NCBI GenBank assembly: GCA_017506865.1
Contig: JAFCMP010000062.1
Coordinates: forward strand, 124,001-188,000
DNA length: 64,000 nucleotides
Direction: 5' to 3'
Origin: Tribonema minus
Taxonomy: Eukaryota > Sar > Xanthophyceae > Tribonematales > Tribonemataceae
The position numbers and the translations under genes are program-made. The notes under the pieces were generated by a model, which did not search any database, was not told the DNA's origin, and was given only the letters and a program-made list of their open reading frames with translations. Within the stretch, counting starts at the first letter, position 1, and every line of letters starts with the position of its first letter. Positions 43,561-55,855 of the stretch are shown one piece after another.

Positions 43561-45040
43561 AATTGCTGCAATAACACTCACTGTGCTGTCTGCTGCTCTG
43601 ATGCTCTTATGCATGCTGTCACACCAGCCACCCAGCACCATCGGGCGAATACATCTCGAGCGGCTGGGGCGTCGACTTGGCCTGGCGTTGACTATAAGGC
43701 GGCAGGCTGCTGTACCTGTGCCTGCCTGCGCTGCCCGTGTAAGTGGTGTTGCCTACTTGTGCATCTGAATCATGAGATGTAACAATGGCCATCATGCCAC
43801 ACTACAAGAGCAACAACACAGTGCACAAGGCTGATTATCTTGATAGTAGTGGGACTGGGCATGCGATGGCAGACAGGCGCATGCCCATGAATATTGCACG
43901 TGTACAATATTGCACGTGTACTACATAATTGAGGAATATAGCTGATGCAATCAGGATGCACCAAGAGCAACGTGGTACGCGGAGGTAACGAGAGCACATT
44001 TGCTCATACGCACATGAACGACAGATCTTAGGCATTGTACCCCAGCAAAAGTTCACAGAACATGCATCTACATATAAGACGCCGCATACGACAGTACTCC
44101 TACTACAGGTGATCTTGCGGATTCACAGACCGCTAGATAGTCATTGCGCAATGACCTCCGCACACATCATTGCTGGCAGGGACGGCTCTTGTCTGTTCAT
44201 TGTTAAGTGCCACAGGCAGCTCTTCCAACCACAGCAGATGACCCGTTTAATTACACAACTTGAAAGGCCAACTGATGCTTGACAGTGCAAAAGACTAGAT
44301 CAATAATTCTGGGGATACATCTGAAATACAGTGGCTCGAAGTGCCTCACAGCGGTTCTCCTTGTCCCAAAGAAGCACTCCGTGGACAGTTGCCATGTGGG
44401 TCAGAGACTCCTGGGCCATTGCAGGAGTCAGTGTTTGGACGTTGTCTGCGTTGAAATTGTGAGAGCGCATTAGCTTGTGCAACAACTGGCACCAGAACAC
44501 CATCGACACATGTGTTGTGCTGTTGTGGTTCCAAGTTTGGGGGCGGATGTGCACAGCAGCAGGCTGCCAGTAGCACTGCTCATTTGCTAAACTGCTCATT
44601 TGGTAGACTGTGCACTGCAGCGATTCAGTGCAGAACAAAGCCATCCTCCTTTATGACCGCAATGGTTTCCTTATCTGCCGTCTGCACCTGCGATGATATG
44701 CGATGTTATCTCAGGCGGTTACCCTGGACGTCATTTGTGATGACAACTCACGCCACTGCAGCAGCAGGAGACGATCAGTGTGCCCCCCTGACACTGGTGC
44801 AGCAGTTGTGAAACAACCCCATGCATCGACAGCTGGAGATGAGGTTGCTGCGGGCCTGCTCGGGGCTGAAAGGTACTGAAAACATAGCTGCATGATGCGG
44901 GATCGTAGTATATCAGGCGCATGGCCCTTGACAACACTTAACAACTATGCAAGGCAGGCTGCTACACGTTGATGTTACGGCAACAGGGAAAATGGGGGTG
45001 TAAATTGTGCAGATGCTGCTCAAACGCCAGCAATCAGACC

Positions 45041-45160
45041 AACTCGAACCTTCATTATTATTCGGTAGCGTTGTCCTACACACAACAAGCCGCATTTTGT
45101 AACTCGAACCTTCATTATTATTCGGTAGCGTTGTCCTACACACAACAAGCCGCATTTTGT
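45041..45160. repeat. Perfect 60-bp tandem duplication
   Basis: Positions 45041-45100 and 45101-45160 are identical over 60 bases (AACTCGAACCTTCATTATTA...CGCATTTTGT). Perfect identity implies a very recent event or an assembly artefact. Confidence 0.95.
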
Positions 45161-45680
45161 GCTAGTATTTTAAGGATGGGGGATCGCCTGAACAGTGCCT
45201 GGCATGCATACGAAGCTCAGAAAGCTCACTGGCATACAGTTACTGACAGTGTGCATTACGCTGCTGCTTTGTCCTGTGCCGTATTGGTTGTTGATAGCAC
45301 CACCGCCACCAGTGCAAAGGTGCAAACAGTTATGGTCAAGCCACCACACACTCGTCCGTACTGTGCACACAGGAACCACCAGGCAAAACACAAGGACATG
45401 ACAAATACGTTCTTCAGGTACGTTCGAGCGCTTGCTTAAAGAAACGTAATGCCACTTGCAGTAGCCCAGTAACAGTTTTGTCTGAGTTGCATGCTGACTG
45501 CAAATGAAGCAGTGTACGCGTGAGAATAGTGGCAGAAATGTTGAGTGCATTTACAATAGACCGCTTGTTGCGCCATGCATGCTACGACTATGAGAAAGCT
45601 GATTGATGCACTGAGACCGCATGACAGTGTTGACAACTCTCTGTCATATTGCTCAGGACAGAGGTGTTCAGCAGTTCTAA

Positions 45681-46374
45681 ATGAGTGTGCAAAAACCTGA
45701 TTCATGGAGAGCACCAGCACAGTACGACATCATTGGGAACAGACCCTGCCAACCTGCAATGCGCACGCTTCCACTACGTGTCATCAATGATGATGTCTAC
45801 ATCAGCACCTTGACATGTGGGATAGCAACCTGCAATAAATTACAAAAAAAGGTGACGAGAAGCAGAGGGTTAAATATACTTGCTGGAACTGTTACAATGC
45901 GGAACTGGTTTTCAAGTATGGAGTTGGGCCACATTGATTTACCAGCTGTCTAATACCATTGTGACTTTTGACAACACCGTAAGCTGATGAATCATTGTAC
46001 TGCCGTGCTGTGCAGTGTGACGCGTGATTGCGGCCTGGATACATACGAGCGGCAGCAGCAGAGGCGGCAACACAAGGAGAAGCAGTCCCGCTTGAAACGC
46101 ATCAGCTCAAAAGGTGAGCCTGTTGTGCAACGAGCAAGCTGATGATGGCACCATGACTACTAGCCGCTTACATTATGTGAGAGGGCTGGTACGTGCAGTG
46201 TACACTTGCAGCACACTGTAGTACAACTCCACGAGTGCACTTGCAGGCCCTGACAGCCTTGCAGCTTTCAGAACAAGTTGCAATGACGCTAACGAGGACG
46301 CAGCAACATTCCCTTCAAACACTCCAGCAATTGCACAGCAGCACGTGCAGCCTGCCAAACTTGTTATTTGGTGA
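45681..46374 (+). CDS. Probable 3' end of a gene with basic coiled-coil segment
   Basis: Two exons join in phase: 46016-46113 (after GTGCAG; reads TRDCGLDTYERQQQRRQHKE, KQSRLKRISS; donor AAAG/GTGAGC, phase 1) and 46247-46374 (after TTGCAG; reads GPDSLAAFRTSCNDANEDAA ... VQPAKLVIW, stop TGA). The first is a strongly basic helix. A third possible exon, starting at an ATG at 45681 (SWRAPAQYDIIGNRPCQPAM), has good residue composition but no proven donor. Upstream pieces (44151, MTSAHIIAGRDGSCLFI; about 44635, NKAILLYDRNGFLICRLHL) could belong to the same gene. The family is not recognised and the 5' part is uncertain. Confidence 0.4.
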
Positions 46375-47569
46375 CAAAAATGACATCGACACTGAAGGAC
46401 CCAGCAGACATTGCCATATATGACCATCATTGTGTGCCTGTCAACATTCCACTCGGACACTGGGTTTGCCGTCGCATCACCAGCCTGAAGGACCAAGTTA
46501 GCCGACTGTGTATACGAGCTTGAGACTATATTCCTATGAAGCAGTGCTTTGGCATAGTGTCATCCCTGATGATGCTCAGTGCAGCCCCGCCCCGCAGGCG
46601 TTGCAGCATCTAGGCCGTCGGCTGAGCCATCAACCCTTGGATCACCCACGCAAGCGACGCATCTTTGCGCAGCGTTATTTCATGAAATTCTGCGCGTCTG
46701 CCTCCCTGACTTTCCATTGCTGTGCATCTGTACATCAGCTGCCATCCCCCGTAATCACATGTGCCGCTGACATCGCTCACTCTGTATTGCACCGTACAGG
46801 TTTCTTTGCAAACTTTGGGCCCGCTTCCACCAAGCATCCCCGGCCAGCCATTATTGTGTCCAGAGACGGGCCCTACTTTGGAGCAGCAGGGGCACTGCGG
46901 CCACGCGATTACGGCAGGCCCAGAGCTCAATGTGCCAGCTGGAAGCCGAGTGGGGCAAAGACAAGGGGGTGGACGGGCATTGGCGAGATCATATGCGTGT
47001 CACATTGAGCGACGTGATGTGCCATTGGCACAGGATGGCAGAAAAGACATGCGTGATTACCTTGTTGTGAAGCGACTTTCTTTTATTGATCAACTGGAGA
47101 ATCGCAGCCTTTGCTGCAGTGCACTGAGCACCATGATCTGCCACCGCCACAGTGTATGGCCGAGGCAGAACACAGACTCGGCAGCAAGGACACGCGTCTT
47201 TGCTAAGTTATTGTGCAGGTTTACACTTCATGTTTAAATGTCAAAGCCTTGCAGCTACTGCGGAAGATAAACCATTCTTTTGCCTCAAGATTGCACTGAT
47301 CCAGCTTAATCGAATTCGCCTTGCCCGCCTGCAATAGGTGCTAGCATGATTTGTCGGATGGCAAGCGTACAGATGCACAACATGCTGGCCTTGGACGTCA
47401 CGCTGATTGCATCACTGCGATGACATCAGCAAGGGTAACGAATATGAGTAGGGGTGTGAAAGTCCGCATGTGTATATTACGGCGTATACAATGTACTTCG
47501 AAGTATACGTATTTTTTCTGCGTACATCTGCAGGCTGTATATGCCGCTATCTACATTTTCTGCCTGCAG

Positions 47570-47906
47570 CTTGTCCTGTTGCCCTTCTGCACGCGTATTT
47601 GCAAGGCTCCGCGTAGTGATTCGCACAAGGGACTTCGGGTTCGAGGCGAGCACTGATTTTTTGTGTGACCGGCCGTTAGGCCTGTTCTGCGCTGAGGCTT
47701 CTTGCGTGAATATGGATGATAAACACGTGAATGTTGTGGCATATTGCAGATGGATTTACAGCGCCCTTTGGAGGGCCGTGAAGAACAATTATGTGAATGA
47801 ATGGGAAACCAGCCAATCAGATCGCGTGCCGCTGGTGATGAGGGTCGCTGGCCGTGCGTCACTCAGCACGCCCAGGCATGGCGAGAGTGGCTGTACTGCG
47901 CCATGA
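47570..47906 (+). CDS. Candidate terminal exon, family unknown
   Basis: After CTGCCTGCAG the plus strand is open for 112 codons to TGA, entering in phase 2. It reads ARLRVVIRTRDFGFEASTDF ... KHVNVVAYCRWIYSALWRAV ... and ends HGESGCTAP. The mixed charged and aromatic composition fits a folded protein better than chance. I found no upstream exon in matching phase. Low confidence. Confidence 0.3.
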
Positions 47907-48569
47907 CTACTAGATACCGAGCCGCTGCTGCCTGCGCCACGAGCGGTGTGCTGAAGGGCTGTACCTGTGCTGGTCGCTAGCGCTGCGAGTTACGTCGCGT
48001 TGGCCACATATGTGAAAACTAGGCGGCTGTACAGAACGCGGTTTACAATGCACACTTGAATTCATGGCGCAAACTCGCTTGCAGAATTGGTCTTACAATA
48101 CTCGATTTAAAAACATTCATAATTTGCACACTGATAAGCTTGCCACAACGCCAGCAACTCTTCCAGTAGCTCGTCCGCAGCCGCAGAGGCTGCAACGCAA
48201 GGAAGGTAGGTCAATCCGTTGCAGCTTGCAAACCACTAGATTGAGCGCTCCAGCACCTTACAGGCCGCTGCAGAGGGCTTGATAATGTACCAACTTGAAC
48301 TTTAATTGAATAAATACCCGCAGGACATTTCAAAACATTTTGCAGGGCCGTACTCAGCGGGCGTCTGGACATGCCACGGGGTTTCCTACTACAGCTATAC
48401 ATTGGCACATGCGATGACACATGGCAACGCGCTGACATAGGTGCGGGCACCTCAAGGTTCTAATGTACACAAGCGTACATTGGCACACGGCCGTGGCACG
48501 CGTTGACATTTAGCAGCACGTTGACATGTGCAGGCACCTCCAGGTTCTACAGGGGGCACGTACGAATGA

Positions 48570-49055
48570 ATGCATTTCGTGGAACCAGGCCACTGGCACA
48601 TGCCGGTCTGCACAGGGGATCTTGTTCGAGGAGCTGCAGCTGATGCTGCAATGTTGCCAGTGGGCGTGGGCCGACGGGTGTTCTGGGACAAGCGGCAAAG
48701 CATTGAAGTTGCAGTGCGCAGCATTGAGTGGGCGCATACCAAAATGTGCCCCTGGGGATCCAGCAGCGGGCTAGCTGATAAATTGGGGGGTGATCGAGCC
48801 TTCGGCATCACATCCTCAGTCGAACAAGGATATGGCGTGACCACAAGTCCTGGCAAGTATGGCCTCAACCGCTTGGGAACAAACACATTATTTGCTGCCC
48901 AAAGCGGTGCATGTGCGATACACCAGCACGACGCAATGCTCACGAAACGGTCAGTGATTTTGTCGCGCACATGTGCACAAGTGCATAGTTATTGTAGTTG
49001 GCGTGCCATTGCCTCGCTAGCTTGGCTTGCGTGCTCAGGCTATCCAACAGGTTAG
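48570..49055 (+). CDS. Unassigned 161-codon open frame
   Basis: The plus frame reads GRRVFWDKRQSIEVAVRSIE, GGDRAFGITSSVEQGYGVTT and KYGLNRLGTNTLFAAQSGA. The minus strand has an even longer open frame over 48452-48970, so openness is partly compositional. No domain, splice sites or start context single out one strand. Listed only because it is among the longest unexplained open stretches between 43 and 50 kb. Confidence 0.2.
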   Translation: MHFVEPGHWHMPVCTGDLVRGAAADAAMLPVGVGRRVFWDKRQSIEVAVRSIEWAHTKMCPWGSSSGLADKLGGDRAFGITSSVEQGYGVTTSPGKYGLNRLGTNTLFAAQSGACAIHQHDAMLTKRSVILSRTCAQVHSYCSWRAIASLAWLACSGYPTG

Positions 49056-50301
49056 CATTAGCGACCAGGCCAAATTCATTAGTGCACTAGTGCGCGCTGG
49101 CCTTTGGCCTAATTGAATCTTGATTGGACTTGGCCCTGGCGAACGAGCATATTCACGATATGTGGCCATGCAATTTTAAAATTGGCTTAGGCCTAGCTGC
49201 GCGCTAGACTCCGTCGGACGCATGAGATTTCAAGCCATTGTCAAGTTCAAAGCACTGCGCCATGGCCGACTCAAAGGACAATTTCTTCAGTTGGCCCATG
49301 CGTTCTGAGCTGCACACAGCTGGAAAATTCCTACGGTGCAGCAAAATATGCCAATTGGTGCGACTGGACACTATGTCAATCACTTGTGCTCAGCAGGCGA
49401 TCACGTTTCACTTCGGAATTGCTGTACTGGCAGTTGGCGTGAAACTCGCCATTTGGCCTGGGGTGCCCATGATTGCTTACTAAACAGTGGGTTGAATAAG
49501 GATACCATGCCCAGCACCTGCAGAAGCAATTGAACCAGACGCAGGTAAACAAGACACCACACACCTATGTACAACTGTTTCGGAGACTCGCCAGCGCTTG
49601 AAGTTTGTGCTTGAAGTTCGTTCTAAAGAGTTTCGGAGGGAGTCAACGCAATGCGACGCAAGAGCCAACGGATCAAACTTGCACACCGATGCAGCGAGAC
49701 CGGTCCGGTCAGTGGATTCGTTCGCCGCGCAACCTCCGATTTCAAGGTGTGAATTGAATCTTTCATAGCTGCAACCACCTTGCTCTTGTTTCTTTTGTGT
49801 GCTTGAACCGGCCCCTTGGGTAGATCCGTCAGCACCACCTGTCCAGATCAGAGGTAAAGGTGCCGGTTGACATGTGTTGTGCACATTCTGTCACTGCGGC
49901 TTGCCAGCTGCCGACGCTGGGTCACTTCACCACTGCAAATCGCCAGAATGGAATCGTCGGCGGGGTTCGATTCCTGCCGCGATGTCGTGATGCTAAGACT
50001 TTACGAGAAACAAAGTCCCAACGCAAATCGCAAGCCCCGCCAGCCTCGTCGTTGTTCTTCACTCATCGACATCAAGCTCCGCAGCTAACAGATCCAGCAA
50101 TCCTGCTGAATGGCTGGGTTGGTTTATGTGCGGTGTCTGTCCTGCAGCATGCACATTCATGACCCTCCTTCTCTCCTGAGTGTTTGCTTGCTTCGACATT
50201 CACGGCATCTGCTTACTCTGAAAAATTGCAATTAAAGCTGCAATCGCCCAGGCTGACAACGACGATGGCTGTGCCATTGTTTCACCACCAAAACAGGTTC
50301 C
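49056..50301. other. No supported gene; upstream region of the F-box/ankyrin gene
   Basis: Unique sequence with short frames only. No TATA or initiator element is obvious ahead of the ATG at 50302. Confidence 0.4.
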
Positions 50302-52774
50302 ATGAGCTCGCTGATGGACGTGTGGAGCGAGCACATACTCACGTACCTGGGCCCGCGCCGCTACCTGCAGCTCGCGACGGTCTGCCGCGACTGGAACGCG
50401 CACTGGCTCGCTGCGGCCAAAACCCCCAACGCCCCCCCGCGCCCCGCAGAATTCACCACAGCAGCTGAGGTCGTGTGTGCATCCCTGGAACTGTGGTTCT
50501 GGGCCCTCTCGGAGGACTGTCCCATATATGCCAAAGCCCTCCAGTGGGCTGCCGGCGCTGGCTGCCTGGAGGTGTGCGACTGGCTTTATGAGGAGGGGCG
50601 GCCGCTGATGCTGGTGGATGCTATCACCGCAGCAAGACGGGGACACCTTGAGGTCAGCTCATGTATCCGGAACTCATGTGAATGTAGATGCTTCTGCTGC
50701 TGCAGCCAAATAGGGATGCTCTGAGGCGACCTCATAAATCAGGGGGTCATTCAAATGTTGGTACATACTGCTGCTTCTGCCAACTTCGGGTACGACTTGA
50801 GGTCGGCGTTGAGAGCAGTTTGGCGTTGGCTCGTAAAAATTTGGACGCTTGAGCTAAGTTTGTGCTGCTGCTGTGCGTAAGTGGGACTGCATTGAGGTCA
50901 ACTCATACTTTTTCAACTTGAGCAAATGTTGGTGCTGTCGCTGCAGCCAAGTGGGGCACATCAGGGTCAGCTTCAGTTGTATGATGGGAAGCTTGAGCAG
51001 CTGGTGAAGTGTCGTGATGAGACTTGCAACGTACAACGACTTGCAACGCACTGCGACTCAAGTCAACATTTTATTTGAGATGTGACTTGTCGTTGAAGAA
51101 ATAGATCATGAATCAAAGCTTTTGGCTTCACCTGATGGCACCAGTTTAATTCATTCTGGGCTGGTTTTGCGTATGAACAAAACTCAAGCAGATGCTACAT
51201 TTTCATGATCAAAAACCCCAATGCACTACCACCATGCCAGTCTTGCAGGTTCATCGGCAGCCATCTCATCATTGTTCGGGCTGTTGGATTTTGTTGTGTG
51301 TTAATATTATAGAAGCGTGTTAATCATAGCAGCGTGTGGCTAACCCTAACCGTAAACCTAAGGTAACCCCGTTGCCTCACATCATACTATGAGTCATATG
51401 GCACTCCCCCACACATTCAGCGCAACTGCACGCGTTGCACCTGCAGTGCTCTACTTCAACGAAGAGAGAGGGGGGGGGGGCTGCTCCACTGTACAGCATA
51501 TCAGCAGTTCAATTTCGCAGTGTTCATGGTGGCGCTGCTCCAGATGTTGTCTTACTGTCAGGAGCCTGGAATGCATTGGCATTGCGGTTGCATGCAGTTG
51601 AAGCATGGCGCTGAGCAAGGCTTCTGCACTTTCCATGACAGTTTCTCGCTGTATTCATTTCTGCAATGTATCGTCACTGCGACAGAAATCATGCCGCCAT
51701 GATCATGACCAGCAATTGCGCCTCTCTGAATCTGAATGAAGTGTTTTGTTTTTGATGGCCACCACCGCGGGCGCGAAAAAGCCCTGCTGACCAATGTCAA
51801 GCGTGCTACCAGAGTCTCTACATGTGCATACCTTAAATGCAGTGTCTCAGTGCGTGCACCGCCGCTGCTGCGTCAGGTCCTGCGCTGGCTGATTGATTCA
51901 CGGCGTGCTGGAAGGGCACAAGCCCTCAAGCACCACCAACGCTGTGAGCATCTTCCGCAAGGAGCCGATCCTCGAGGACATCACCACCATCGCCGCCGAA
52001 ACAGGCCGCATCAACATCCTTGAGTACCTCATCGACAGCGGCGTGCCGTGCAACGAGGAGGCGTGCGAGTCGGCGGCGGCAGGCGGCCACCTCCCCCTGC
52101 TGCAGTGGCTGCGTGCGCGCGGAGTGCCGTGGACCGTAGAGACTGCGCACGCCGCCGCGGGGCGCGCGGACGTAGATATGCTCAAGTGGATCAGGGGGGC
52201 AGGGGGGGTGTGGTCGCAGGTGATGTGCGCTTTCGCAGCGGACGAGGGGCACCTGGACATGCTCGAGTGGCTCGACGCTAATGGCTGCCCGCTGACGGAG
52301 CTCACGCCGACGCGCGCCGCGAGCGGCGGCCACCGCCACGTCATCGAGTGGGCCGTGTTCGAGCGCGGTTTCTCGCTCGTACCAGCGGCGTGCCTCAACG
52401 CCGCGCGCTACGGCTTCCCGGAGCTGCTGCGGTGGCTGCGGCTCGAGATGGGCGCGCCCTGGGAGACGTCCGTGTGCGCGGCGCTGGTGGGCAAGGGGGA
52501 CCTCGAGACGCTCAAGTGGGCGCGTGCGCACGGCGCGCCGTGGGACGAGGCCGTGTGCAACAGCGCCGCGCTCAACAACCGCGTCGCCGTGATGGAGTGG
52601 GCACGCGCCAATGGCGCAGTGTGGAGTAAGGAGACGGTGTACACGTGCGTGCGGCGCAACAGCCTCGAGACCCTGCGCTGGTGCCTCGAGAACGGCTGCC
52701 AGGTGGACTGGGAGCTGTGCCTGCACTGGGCCAAGGGCGACATCGCGGGTGTCCTGATGCAGCACATGCCGTGA
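50302..52774 (+). CDS. F-box plus ankyrin-repeat protein, with a frameshift
   Basis: Exon 1, 50302-50652 (117 codons, phase 0), reads MSSLMDVWSEHILTYLGPRR and YLQLATVCRDWNAHW, an F-box, then a first ankyrin repeat ending RGHLE before GAG/GTCAGC. Exon 2 begins at 51877 (GTCAG acceptor) as VLRWLIDS, completing that repeat. It then loses frame at 51898-51901: the bases read TCAC where TCC would continue as GVLEGHKPSSTTNAV. Beyond it, about eight ankyrin repeats follow to 52774 (ILEYLIDSGVPCNEEAC; LLQWLRARGVPW; TLKWARAHGAPWDEAVC). F-box proteins recruit substrates to SCF ubiquitin ligases through Skp1; ankyrin repeats would bind the target. The one-base change makes this either a fresh pseudogene, a strain variant or a sequence error. 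An alternative last exon exists at 53197. Intron 1 is 1.2 kb. Confidence 0.66.
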
Positions 52775-53196
52775 GTGTCTGCCGCCGCGAGCGACGATGT
52801 CATGGCATCCATGTGCAGCACGTGCGGTGAGCGGCCGCAGCCGCGATGCCTCCATGTGCTATCGATGCCTGTCGGCCATGGGGAGGGAGAAGGCTCACCG
52901 GGAGCAGCGTTCGTCTGCAGGGGCTCCAAGGAAAAGTGAATGGGGGCAAGGGGAGAGCAACAACCATGTGCGCAGCACCACCCCTCGAGCACTTGTGGAA
53001 CATGCTGGTGCTTCGATCAGGCAGCAGAATGGCTGCGGGGAAGTCGGTGGGGGCACAGACAAGGCGGCGAGTATGCTCTTCAATCACTGCTCGTGCTGGC
53101 GTGAGCAGCACCGTTGTGAGGGAGGAAATAGTGGGCACGTGCGTGGGCACGACAGCCTGAGATGCTGCTGCTAGAGCCTCGTGCCCTGCCCTGCAG

Positions 53197-53547
53197 ATTG
53201 AAGTCTGCCTCCGCTGGGCAGAGGGGGGCGAGGTCAAGGACTGCATCATGCGGCACATGCCTCGAACGACCCGCATTTGCAGCGCCTGCTGTCGTCTAAA
53301 CTCCTGTCACTTGAAGGCTGAGAGGCAGCGCCGTGTGTGGAACATGAAGGGGGGGGGGGGGGGTTATAAGGTTACAGCTTACCATGTCGCGCGGAGCATG
53401 TTCTGGAACAGTACTGGCACTTTGCTGAGCACTGGCATGGCGAGGCTGTACAGCAACTTTGACATGGGAACAAGCACGCTTGAAGTTCAAAACAGGACTC
53501 AGCAATTTCCTGGCCAAGGCTGCTTCGAGTTTGATCCCTACCACTGA
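53197..53547 (+). CDS. Alternative or duplicated last exon of the F-box/ankyrin gene
   Basis: After CCCTGCAG the frame reads IEVCLRWAEGGEVKDCIMRH, MPRTTRICSACCRLN ..., stop 53547. It is homologous to the end of the main exon (WELCLHWAKGDIAGVLMQHMP). The main exon has an internal donor at 52702 (GGCTGCCAG/GTGGAC, phase 0), so splicing to 53197 would replace one version of the last repeat with the other. After HMP the reading may be partly non-coding: a G-run follows at about 53350-53362. Confidence 0.5.
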   Translation: MEVCLRWAEGGEVKDCIMRHMPRTTRICSACCRLNSCHLKAERQRRVWNMKGGGGGYKVTAYHVARSMFWNSTGTLLSTGMARLYSNFDMGTSTLEVQNRTQQFPGQGCFEFDPYH

Positions 53548-55855
53548 CTGCTGCTGTATATGCATATGGCACTATGATGATAAGTTGAGAGCTGAAGGCA
53601 TCTGTGTTGTCGAGGATTCCATGATTGAGAGCGCATAGCACTGTTGGTCCAACAGTGTTGGAGCTTCAAGCTGGATCTGAACTCCCACTTGCTATCTAAC
53701 AATGCTGGCGGTGATTTGAAGCGTGCCTGCATGCCCCTGGCAATTTAGATCCTTGTTCTGCCAGGGAACATTGTGTTTCCACACAGTGCCAGCTGAAGCA
53801 CTGCCACCACTGAGTAGTGCAGATCCATCAGCCACCGTCGGCAGCGCTATGACAAGTGGCAGCCTGCGTGCAGCGTCGCTTATTTGTGATGTTTGAGCCT
53901 CATTGCTCCATGATATGGCCAGCAGCATGCTTTGATTAGCGCAGCGCAGCACCGCTTAGCGATCCAATCTCCCTTATGAAGTCAGGCTCGAGGATCCTGA
54001 ACCCATTGCAGCCCATTGCAGCATGTTTCATGTTGATGCGTACTGCAGTGCAGCATCTGAGCAGGCGCACATTGTGGCACTGACAACTGCGCTGCTCAGA
54101 AACGACGCACTGCTGGTGCGCAGCATCACCTGCCATGGCGGCGGCGGAGGCAGTGTAATCATTGCAGTGCCATCTGACAGCAGTAGAAAAATTCTCACTG
54201 AGCTGCAGCCGCATGGTAGACTGGCAGCAGTTTACTGCGAGCGTCGCTGGTGCTGAAGACCCCCAGGCTGTTGGCCACACGACTCACGAGCAATGCACCC
54301 ATACAACTAGTCCAACCTCATCAGGTCAAATCTGTTAGGGGATCCCGAGTCAGCAACCACAATGGCCCGCAACATCCGCCACATACCCATATGCACATCT
54401 GCCTGCAGCTCACGAGCGTCAACGCTGCTGCAACACTGCACTGCTGCCAGCTTATTGCGTAGAAAAGGCAGAGACATCAGCTGCAACGCGGTCTTTGCCT
54501 GCACCGCATATTGGCCCTGCAGGTGCCGCAACGCCTCACAAACTTGAAGGCCGGCCAACACCATCTTGCAAAGGCCAATGGTAACTTTCCTGTGCCCCCT
54601 CCATGTCAGAAATGCCACTCTGGACTCAAAGCACTGAACTTCAATACTGAATGTATCTTTGCCCGTGTACTGGTAGTCAAGACCGTAGATACAGAGCGTC
54701 AGTCAGGGAGATGGCTCTGGGTCATGAGTTACATATCTCACATCTCACAGCGTGCTTTCACTTGGAGCCGATCACCTTATTGATCGCATGCATGAGCCAC
54801 AGTTACCCCGATTCTGCCGTTGCCACATGCACCATAGAGACTGTGACAGTGACTGCGTGTCGCTGATGGAGCAAATGCCGGTGGTCAACCAATTGGTGGT
54901 GACTTCATGGTAGACTATCAGCAATGGCAACCGATCAATGGCATGGCAGTTTTGCAATTGATCAATGGCAGTAGTTTACGTGCACAGACAACTTGCACCC
55001 TTTTCTCGCTGCGGGGGCTATGCAGGTTTAGCCAACTGCCAGGACCGTACCGCAAACAGATCAACAACAGCTGCATGTACTGAGTACATTCAACTGCAGT
55101 GTTTCCTCCAACGTCACTTTCCTGGATGCTGCAACCATGGTGTTTAACATTCTACAGGCATTCAGAAGGCAGCAGGGACTGCATGATGATTACCATCTTC
55201 TGCACTCCTTCTACGCTGGCGCATATGTGGGGTCACCAATGTCTACACAATTTGGAAGCTGCCACCAACACACTGCAATCACCTCTCAGTGCCGCTAGCC
55301 GTAGGACACCCCACAATAACACCGGGGACCCCGTGTTTCCCAACGATGCTCATCGGCCCAAGCAAATCTTGATGCAGTGCGCTCAATGTCGTGGTTGTGT
55401 GCGCAAAACTGTTACAGCCGATTCCTCTTCAAGCGATAGCACTGGCAGCAAGGTCAAACATGCACAGGTGCGCATGGCGGATGCGTATTGTACTGTAATT
55501 ACAACGTGATAGCATATGCAAGTCGCAGCAGCACCACGCTCAGCTGACGCAGCCCACTATGTCATCGTCTGGACGCACAGCAATAAACACTTTTACCATA
55601 TGCACTCCCCCAGTACAGTGGCAGCAGAAGCAGCACCACCAGAAGCAGAAGCGGCAACAGCCAACAGCTGAGCAGAAGCAGAAGCAGCAGAACCTAACAC
55701 AATTCGACTGTAAGTGCTGCAAGCACCTACCATGCCAGATGTACGGCAGCACCTGACCCAACCCTAACCCTAGCCCTAACGCCACTCCCGACCCTAGACC
55801 TGTGCATCTGCTACTCACCAGAGCCCTTGCCACCCTGGTTGGAGCTCTCAACGCC
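53548..55855. other. Mostly unassigned; two weak open frames, a CAGAAG repeat and a telomere-like tract
   Basis: Open frames begin with ATG at 54023-54256 plus (HIVALTTALLRNDALLVRS) and 54618-54307 minus (KMVLAGLQVCEALRHLQGQY; helix-rich, could be an armadillo-like exon), neither with splice support. CAGAAG-type repeats lie at about 55620-55700. A CCCTAA-like tract lies at about 55756-55800, next to the 3' end of the ankyrin pseudogene. Confidence 0.35.

Noticed and set aside
51926-52855. 309-codon minus-strand frame
   Set aside because: Antisense to the ankyrin repeats; open only because the exon is GC-rich and periodic.
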